Source: Planctomycetota bacterium
GTDB taxonomy: Bacteria; Planctomycetota; Phycisphaerae; WQYP01
Assembly: GCA_021828935.1 (NCBI GenBank)
Contig: JAJZCU010000034.1
Span: 1 to 10,563 of the forward strand
Direction of reading: 5' to 3'
DNA: 10,563 nt
Below the pieces are notes generated by a model. It saw nothing but the letters and a program-made list of their open reading frames with translations, was not told where the DNA came from and ran no database searches. The position numbers were made by a program, and so were the translations under genes. This document shows positions 6,699-10,563 of the stretch, piece by piece; position 1 is the first letter of the stretch, and every line of letters begins with the position of its first letter.

Positions 6699-7508
6699 TT
6701 ATGCCACATGCCGTCGGCGACGCATCGCCAAGCCAATAATGGCAACGCCGGCCAATGCCTGGGACGCCGTGGCCGGCTCTGGGATGGCGGTAGCACCCGT
6801 GCCGATGGCCTCAAATACAGCCGTGTCGGTTCCGCTGGTGCCACTTGCCGCAACACCACTCGCGCCGCCGCCGGTATACGTCGTATAACTGCCGGTGGTG
6901 TTCGCCGTGCTGACGTTGTACGGAATCACGCTGAAGGTGGCCAGTTGCTGACTGGCCGTGCCGCCCGTGGTGGTCAGGTTTAGCCCGGCATAGGTGCTGC
7001 TGCCGTAATTGGTATAAGCGCCGTAAAGATACGTCGTGTTCGCCGCCAGTGCCACTGGAGTGCCAAACGTAAATGTAATGTAATCGTTAGGCGTGGAGAT
7101 ACCCGTCGGAAGCGAACCGCTCTTTTGGACCAAACCGGAGAAGGTGTGGTTCGCAGTGTCTGCCACCGCGATATCCAGGTTGCCAACCGTTGGCGGCGTG
7201 GCGGACGTACCATTGGTTTGAACGGTGATTGAGTCCAGCAAGCCGGGCGTGGCGCCAGTGGTGAATGTTTCCGCCGGTATTGCCGAGTACCCGGGACTTC
7301 CACCATTGGTATAATAATTTAGCCCACTGCCGTTATACGCGGCAGTGGCGCCTGAACTCGGCAAATTAGACGCAATAACCGTTTGCCCCACGCCGGCTGT
7401 TGGCGCGGTAGCGCTGGCGGTGATGGTTGTCGCCTGCGCGAACGCAGCCGATACGGCGATGGCGCCCACGGCGGCGGCGACGACACAAAGATTGGAAAAG
7501 CGGGGCAT
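6699..7508 (-). CDS. PEP-CTERM sorting domain protein, secreted surface protein of unknown function
   Basis: The 269-residue product starts with a signal peptide (MPRFSNLCVVAAAVGAIAVS, cleavage near AFAQA) and ends with a textbook PEP-CTERM tail: PEP at 243-245, a hydrophobic segment (ALAGVAIIGLAM) and RRRR at 263-266. In known systems exosortase recognises this tail, and such proteins are usually tied to exopolysaccharide or the cell envelope. The body is rich in Thr, Ser, Gly, Asn and Ala and poor in charged residues, with beta-strand-like stretches such as DYITFTFGTPVALAANTTYL and YLYGAYTNYGSSTYAG. It resembles predicted PEP-CTERM proteins rather than any enzyme I recognise. The start at 7508 is fixed by a strong AGGAGGG; an in-frame upstream extension to 7583 lacks a signal-peptide layout. 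It has its own terminator and is divergent from the pseudopilin gene. No exosortase gene lies in this window. Confidence 0.88.
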   Translation of the reverse strand: MPRFSNLCVVAAAVGAIAVSAAFAQATTITASATAPTAGVGQTVIASNLPSSGATAAYNGSGLNYYTNGGSPGYSAIPAETFTTGATPGLLDSITVQTNGTSATPPTVGNLDIAVADTANHTFSGLVQKSGSLPTGISTPNDYITFTFGTPVALAANTTYLYGAYTNYGSSTYAGLNLTTTGGTASQQLATFSVIPYNVSTANTTGSYTTYTGGGASGVAASGTSGTDTAVFEAIGTGATAIPEPATASQALAGVAIIGLAMRRRRHVA

Positions 7509-7513
7509 TTGGA

Positions 7514-7520
7514 CCCTCCT
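7514..7520 (-). promoter_or_regulatory. Strong ribosome binding site fixing the PEP-CTERM start
   Basis: AGGAGGG on the minus strand lies 5 bases before the ATG at 7508. It is the clearest Shine-Dalgarno sequence in the window and suggests high expression. It rules out the longer in-frame start. Confidence 0.75.
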
Positions 7521-7757
7521 ATAAAAAAAGAACAGGGTCAGCGCTGGAAATTCTCGGGCCGCAATGACCCGGGCGGCGCCCACCCGAATTAATTCTTTCT
7601 AAACGAATTTTATTAAGCAAAAAGCCGGGGCCAAGACGCTCTCGGCGCCGCCTGCATCGGCTCTAATGTAGGCTAAGTACGGCAAAAAGGCGCAGCCTCC
7701 TGGTCACAACCAGTTGACCGACCGCCGCGCATCGATCCTAACACAACATATCCGATG

Positions 7758-7826
7758 AACGCCCGCCAAGCCAATTTATTTCCGCAAAAATTTGGCGGCG
7801 CAAACAGCCGCCGGGCCAGTTTATTT
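7758..7826. repeat. Imperfect 24-base direct repeat with 45-base period
   Basis: The units at 7758-7781 and 7803-7826 share the pattern AAC.GCCGCC..GCCA.TTTATTT with five differences. A perfect hairpin, GGCGGC-GCAAACA-GCCGCC (7794-7812), uses the start of the second unit as one arm. Position between divergent promoters would suit paired binding sites, but nothing identifies a binding protein. Confidence 0.5.
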
Positions 7827-7970
7827 TACTGTACGCGGCTGCCGCGGGTTTGTGCGGAGGCCTCCTCGCGAACCCACGCCCAAGCGTCGCAACAGCATAA
7901 CACGCACATCGCCAGATGCGCATTTGATATCGCATGTCGCGATTCGCAATAATAAAAAACCCGAATTTCC

Positions 7971-8000
7971 TTGCAATCCGCGAACATCATATATTACAAT
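7971..8000 (+). promoter_or_regulatory. Candidate sigma70-type promoter of the pseudopilin gene
   Basis: TTGCAA (7971-7976) and TACAAT (7995-8000) are separated by 18 bases, and an A-rich run precedes the first box. Transcription would start near 8007, giving a leader of roughly 108 bases before the GTG at 8115. Based on consensus matching alone. Confidence 0.4.
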
Positions 8001-8114
8001 GCAGTACCACTAAATGAATGCGGGCGCCTGCGAGGGCAACGCCAAGCCGCTCCGGGGCCCGTAGTTTAATTATTTTGCCGCAGGCGTTAGGTTCACCAAC
8101 TTATTGGAGGCGTT

Positions 8115-8897
8115 GTGTTGTTTTCCGCCCGCAAATCGCGTCATGCTTTCACGCTCATCGAATTGTTGGTGGTCATTGCGATCATCGCCGTGCTCATTTC
8201 CATCCTGCTGCCGGCCTTGGCTTCTGCCCAGCGCGCCGCGCGCCGGGTGGTCTGCGCCAGCAATTTGAAACAAGATGGCCACGCATTGGACATGTACGCC
8301 AACGACTTCAACGGCTATTACCCCTACGTCGTGAGCGACCCGTATGAGAACATCGGGCCTGCCTATCAAAATAACCAGGGCGGGTACGACCTTTGGGACG
8401 TCAATATTCCCGCGCGAGACGCCATGCTGCACTACGGCATGGCCCGTAAAACCATGTTCTGCCCGGATGACGGCCAAAATTTAACCAACCCCGGCCTGTG
8501 GACCCTTGGGCAAACGGACTATCCGTGGATTTGGGGAGGATATTCCTGGATGTTCAACCTTTACACCCAAAACCCCGCCGGGCATTACCTCGACTACACC
8601 TATTATTATGGCACAACCATACCGATTACCTATTTATCAAACGTCCAGAGCTGTCCGGATCCGTCCAAAATGCAACTTGCCGCGGACACCGTTGAGAGCG
8701 TAAACTTTGGTTTCGCGCATGCTTACGGGAATTTCACGCTAACGCCCCACATGGGCGCCAATGGCACGCTCCCGCACGGCGCCAACGACCTATTCGCCGA
8801 CGGGCATGTTTCATGGGTGCCATTCGGCTCCGGTGGCCCAAACGGGCCGATCCAGATGCGCCAGAACTACGGCCCGCAGAAGCAGTTCTGGTTCTAA
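8115..8897 (+). CDS. Prepilin-type N-terminal cleavage/methylation domain protein (large pseudopilin-like)
   Basis: The 260-residue protein starts with a type IV prepilin leader: a short basic tail (ARKSRHA) and [20 protein letters not shown]. Prepilin peptidase would cut between Ala11 and Phe12, leaving Glu16 as the conserved Glu5 of the mature protein. The residue before the cut is Ala, not the usual Gly. The hydrophobic helix (12-32) anchors the protein in the inner membrane. The body ([28 protein letters not shown], then [12 protein letters not shown] near the end) matches the planctomycete-type family with a late DGHV motif. It is much larger than a core pilin, and no pilus or secretion gene is adjacent, so its role is unknown; many paralogues per genome are typical of this group. 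The GTG start at 8115 has GGAGG 4 bases upstream; TTG at 8118 would give spacing of 7 and differs by one residue. Confidence 0.88.
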   Translation: MLFSARKSRHAFTLIELLVVIAIIAVLISILLPALASAQRAARRVVCASNLKQDGHALDMYANDFNGYYPYVVSDPYENIGPAYQNNQGGYDLWDVNIPARDAMLHYGMARKTMFCPDDGQNLTNPGLWTLGQTDYPWIWGGYSWMFNLYTQNPAGHYLDYTYYYGTTIPITYLSNVQSCPDPSKMQLAADTVESVNFGFAHAYGNFTLTPHMGANGTLPHGANDLFADGHVSWVPFGSGGPNGPIQMRQNYGPQKQFWF

Positions 8898-8955
8898 TTA
8901 GTCACCAACGGAGCCCCGACGCGGCTGAGGCTTTTTCTGAGTGGAGATCATCCCG

Positions 8956-9870
8956 ATGCCCGCAACGACTGCACCGCCGCCCGAGGCAAACGCTTCGATC
9001 CCTGCCTCCGACCGCGCCGGCTTTTACCGTGACAACGGCTACCTTGTGGTTGAAGATGCTTTCACGCCCGACGAAGTCGCCGCCCTCAACGCCGAGGCGC
9101 TGGGCATTTGCCGGGGCGATTTTGGCGCGTACGGTGGCTGGCAGGGCCCGCACCTCAGCGAATCCGCCGATGAAATCATGCGGCGGTATTTGTGCATCCA
9201 TTTTCCTCATAAAATTGGACCCCGGTGCCGGGCGGCGGTGGGCCAGCGCGTAATGGTGGAGGCGCTTACGCAGATCATCGGGCCCAACGTGAAGTGCATG
9301 CAGTCCATGCTGTTCATCAAGGCCGCGGGAAAACCGGGCCAGGCCTGGCATCAGGATGAAGATTACATTCCCACGCGCGATCGATCCTTGGTTGGCGGCT
9401 GGATTGCCCTGGACAACGCCACCATTGAAAATGGCTGTCTCTGGGTCATTCCCGGCTCCCATAAACCGGGCATACTCTGGCCGCAACGGGACCATACTGA
9501 TCGGCAATTCGATTGCTCTGAGGAATCATTTCACTTCCCCTATTGCGATTCCGACGCCGTGCCCGTTCCGGTGAAGGCCGGAACCATCGTGTTTTTTAAT
9601 GGGTATTTATTGCATCGGTCGTTGCGCAGCGTCGCCACCACGGGGTATCGGCGGGCCTTGGTAAACCATTACATGAGCGCCGAATCTTTTCTGCCGTGGA
9701 ATTGTCCCAAGCCCGGCGAAAGCATGGCCAAACAGGATTATCGCGACATTATTATGGTGGCCGGAAACGACCCATACGCGTACAAGGGCGTCGTTGAAGA
9801 AGCCAAACCGTACGTGCGGGCCAGCGGCGAAGGTGGCTGTGAGAAATGGACCAAGCCCAAAACTGATTGA
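8956..9870 (+). CDS. Phytanoyl-CoA dioxygenase (PhyH) family Fe(II)/2-oxoglutarate oxygenase
   Basis: This 304-residue protein shows the double-stranded beta-helix iron site. His132 and Asp134 come from the HxD of QAWHQDEDYIPT, the distal His220 from GYLLHRSLRS, and Arg232 or Arg233 (TGYRRALVNHY) would bind 2-oxoglutarate. Other PhyH features are FYRDNGYLVVEDAFTPDEV near the N-terminus, GGWIALDNATIENGCLWVIP, the GSHKPG turn, and VKAGTIVFFNG before the distal His. Members hydroxylate small molecules using O2 and 2-oxoglutarate; the substrate cannot be read from sequence, and true phytanoyl-CoA activity is unlikely to be implied. I choose ATG 8956 because GGAG lies 9 bases upstream; an in-frame GTG at 8941 is the alternative. 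The gene begins 58 bases after the pseudopilin stop on the same strand and may be cotranscribed with it. Confidence 0.9.
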   Translation: MPATTAPPPEANASIPASDRAGFYRDNGYLVVEDAFTPDEVAALNAEALGICRGDFGAYGGWQGPHLSESADEIMRRYLCIHFPHKIGPRCRAAVGQRVMVEALTQIIGPNVKCMQSMLFIKAAGKPGQAWHQDEDYIPTRDRSLVGGWIALDNATIENGCLWVIPGSHKPGILWPQRDHTDRQFDCSEESFHFPYCDSDAVPVPVKAGTIVFFNGYLLHRSLRSVATTGYRRALVNHYMSAESFLPWNCPKPGESMAKQDYRDIIMVAGNDPYAYKGVVEEAKPYVRASGEGGCEKWTKPKTD

Positions 9871-9871
9871 T

Positions 9872-9941
9872 GGGCGCCCCATGTGGGGGTGGGCATAGTG
9901 GGGGGCGGCCATAGTGGGGGGTGGCCATCTTGGCCGCCATA
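9872..9941. repeat. G-rich palindromic block 1, with G-quadruplex-forming pattern
   Basis: Starting directly after the PhyH stop codon, this block has four G-runs on the plus strand: 9885-9889, 9891-9893, 9900-9905 and 9916-9921, with loops of 1, 6 and 10 bases. Units of the form GGGGGG(C/T)GGCCAT begin at 9900 and 9916, and the second continues to a near-palindrome ending GGCCGCCAT (9940). The same unit recurs in block 2 at 10366 and 10391. It could also act as the 3' structure of the PhyH transcript. Confidence 0.65.
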
Positions 9942-9950
9942 TCGCCCGCA

Positions 9951-10044
9951 CGGTATCCACAGATCGCCCAAAGGGCGCCCACAGATTGACACAGATTATG
10001 ACGACGACGAATTCAACCGCGGATGGCGCGGATCAACGCGGATA
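9951..10044 (+). repeat. 94-base direct repeat, copy 1
   Basis: This copy matches 10252-10345 at a constant offset of 301 bases with six differences and no gaps. It contains ATCCACAGAT, the hairpin CGCCC-AAA-GGGCG (9965-9977), repeated ACAGATT words, ATGACGACGACGAATTC, and GCGGATGGCGCGGATCAACG. ATCCACAGAT (9955-9964) has an exact inverted partner, ATCTGTGGAT, at 10124-10133, so copy 1 sits in a 179-base unit with 10-base terminal inverted repeats. Confidence 0.8.
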
Positions 10045-10251
10045 GGTCCAGGGCGTAACATACGGCTCCAAAAACAACAAGATTTGTGTTAACCACCGTA
10101 GTTAATCTGTGAAAATCTGTGTCATCTGTGGATATCTGGTTAATCAATGAATAACTGTGGAATCTGTGGGTGGCAGGGGCGCCGCTGGAGCGATCTGCGG
10201 ATGCTTTGAAATCGAAAACATATCCCACTGCTCGCCGAGGGCGGAAAGCGA
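10045..10251. other. Spacer between the two 94-base repeats
   Basis: I see no gene. The left half carries CTGTG-type words (AATCTGTG, ATCTGTGTCATCTGTGG, CTGTGGAATCTGTGGG, 10104-10171) that are reverse complements of the ACAGATT words in the repeats. A small hairpin, TTAAC/GTTAA (10089-10105), lies in the middle. The right half shows no clear structure. Confidence 0.45.
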
Positions 10252-10345
10252 CGGCATCCACAGATCGCCCAAAGGGCGCCCGCAGATAAACACAGATTAT
10301 GACGACGACGAATTCAACCGCGGATGGCGCGGATGAACGCGGGTA
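10252..10345 (+). repeat. 94-base direct repeat, copy 2
   Basis: This is the second copy, 88 of 94 positions identical to 9951-10044. The CGCCC-AAA-GGGCG hairpin and the ATGACGACGACGAATTC segment are unchanged. The six differences are all substitutions, three of them clustered in the short stretch after the hairpin. Confidence 0.8.
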
Positions 10346-10350
10346 ATTAT

Positions 10351-10420
10351 GGCGGTGGCCCCAGTGGGGGGCGGCCATCCTGGCCATGATGGGGGGCGGC
10401 CATCTTGGCCGCCATACCCC
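10351..10420. repeat. G-rich palindromic block 2
   Basis: Two units of GGGGGGCGGCCATC(C/T)TGGCC start at 10366 and 10391 and differ at one base in 20. The second forms a perfect 7-base hairpin, GGCGGCC-ATCTT-GGCCGCC (10395-10413). The block follows copy 2 of the 94-base repeat, as block 1 precedes copy 1, and has the same orientation. Confidence 0.65.
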
Positions 10421-10446
10421 ACGCCTGCGGTTTGAGATCAAATCTT

Positions 10447-10466
10447 GGCGTAGGCGTGACTACGCC
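10447..10466. repeat. Perfect 7-base inverted repeat at the edge of the transposase fragment
   Basis: GGCGTAG (10447-10453) and CTACGCC (10460-10466) flank a 6-base centre. It ends just where similarity to transposase begins (GWIGALR, from 10468). It could be an end of the invading repeat island or a transcript hairpin. Confidence 0.45.
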
Positions 10467-10563
10467 GGGCTGGATCGGCGCCTTGCGCAGCAACGGCATT
10501 CGCAAACTCATGGCCGAACAGATTATCGAAACGTCATTGTTTGACCAGACCAATCTGGCGGAG
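10456..10563 (+). pseudogene. 5'-truncated IS1634-type (IS4 superfamily) transposase fragment, cut by right edge
   Basis: From about 10468 the plus frame reads GWIGALRSNGIRKL and then ETSLFDQTNLAE, open to the window end. From memory, IS1634-family transposases contain an internal segment of the form W-(I/L)-x-ALR-x-x-x-I-x-x-L, then SLFD-x-x-(N/D)-LAE-I, well over a hundred residues into the protein. Here a stop in frame at 10387 and repeat DNA lie directly upstream, so the N-terminal part is missing. GTG 10456 is only a nominal boundary. Either the element was truncated or the repeat island interrupted it. With 36 codons visible, a short unrelated gene starting here cannot be excluded. Confidence 0.5.

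Larger units (their letters stand above)
7521..8114. other. Divergent intergenic region between the PEP-CTERM and pseudopilin genes
   Basis: No gene is supported in this stretch. It holds the leaders of two divergently transcribed genes, the 24-base direct repeat (7758-7826), small hairpins (CTGGT-CACA-ACCAG at 7700-7713, CGCGG-CTG-CCGCG at 7834-7846, the palindrome GGAGGCCTCC at 7856-7865) and a promoter candidate at 7971-8000. I found no convincing minus-strand promoter for the PEP-CTERM gene. An AT-rich run lies just upstream of the plus-strand promoter candidate. Confidence 0.5.

Noticed and set aside
7738..7935. Small minus-strand gene with repeated INWPGG and INWLGG peptides
   Set aside because: The peptide repeat is the translation of the 24-base DNA repeat; there is no ribosome binding site and no similarity that I recognise.
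8070..8477. Minus-strand 135-codon frame opposite the start of the pseudopilin gene
   Set aside because: It overlaps a clear prepilin leader on the other strand and looks like its antisense shadow.
8908..8935. Terminator between the pseudopilin and PhyH genes
   Set aside because: A short T-run follows AGCC and GGCT, but the stem would be only four base pairs with a long loop, too weak to claim.
9607..9992. Minus-strand frames with repeated His/Pro/Gly-rich peptides near the repeat island
   Set aside because: The peptides are translations of the G-rich repeats and of the antisense of the PhyH gene; they stop with the repeats and have no ribosome binding site.
9951..10345. CRISPR array
   Set aside because: There are only two repeat copies, each 94 bases, with a single long spacer and no cas gene; the units contain internal palindromes typical of dispersed repeats.

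Overview
The window looks like a chromosomal segment of a PVC-superphylum bacterium, most likely a planctomycete (Phycisphaerae-like). This is inferred from family content: a PEP-CTERM surface protein, a large pseudopilin-like protein with an FTLIELLVV leader and a late DGHV motif, secreted parallel beta-helix and six-hairpin glycosidase proteins, GC-rich coding sequence and long repeat-filled gaps. No rRNA or tRNA gene is present to confirm the lineage.

Layout. Positions 1-1710 (minus) hold the N-terminal 570 codons of a secreted GH78-like glycosidase running off the left edge. Positions 1711-2513 are non-coding, with a candidate promoter and operator-like inverted repeat and three copies of a three-hairpin repeat (1899-2261). 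Positions 2514-6474 (minus) form a probable operon, transcribed right to left: ribokinase, nucleoside hydrolase, then a secreted right-handed beta-helix protein. The intergenic gaps contain hairpins. Next come an intrinsic terminator (6542-6592) and the PEP-CTERM gene it serves (6699-7508, minus). A 606-base divergent gap (7509-8114) with a 24-base direct repeat and a promoter candidate separates it from two plus-strand genes: a pseudopilin-like protein (8115-8897) and a PhyH-family Fe(II)/2-oxoglutarate dioxygenase (8956-9870). From 9871 to about 10420 there is a composite repeat island: two 94-base direct repeats between two G-rich palindromic blocks. It abuts a 5'-truncated reading frame resembling the interior of an IS1634-type transposase, cut by the right edge.

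How the genes fit together. The nucleoside hydrolase frees ribose from nucleosides and the ribokinase phosphorylates it, a complete two-step salvage route. The beta-helix protein in the same unit and the GH78-like enzyme suggest use of extracellular polysaccharide. PEP-CTERM and pseudopilin-like proteins belong to the cell surface. I found no convincing undescribed enzymatic or defence system. The least ordinary content is the non-coding DNA: the multi-hairpin repeat family, the repeat island beside the transposase fragment, and nested hairpins inside the salvage operon.
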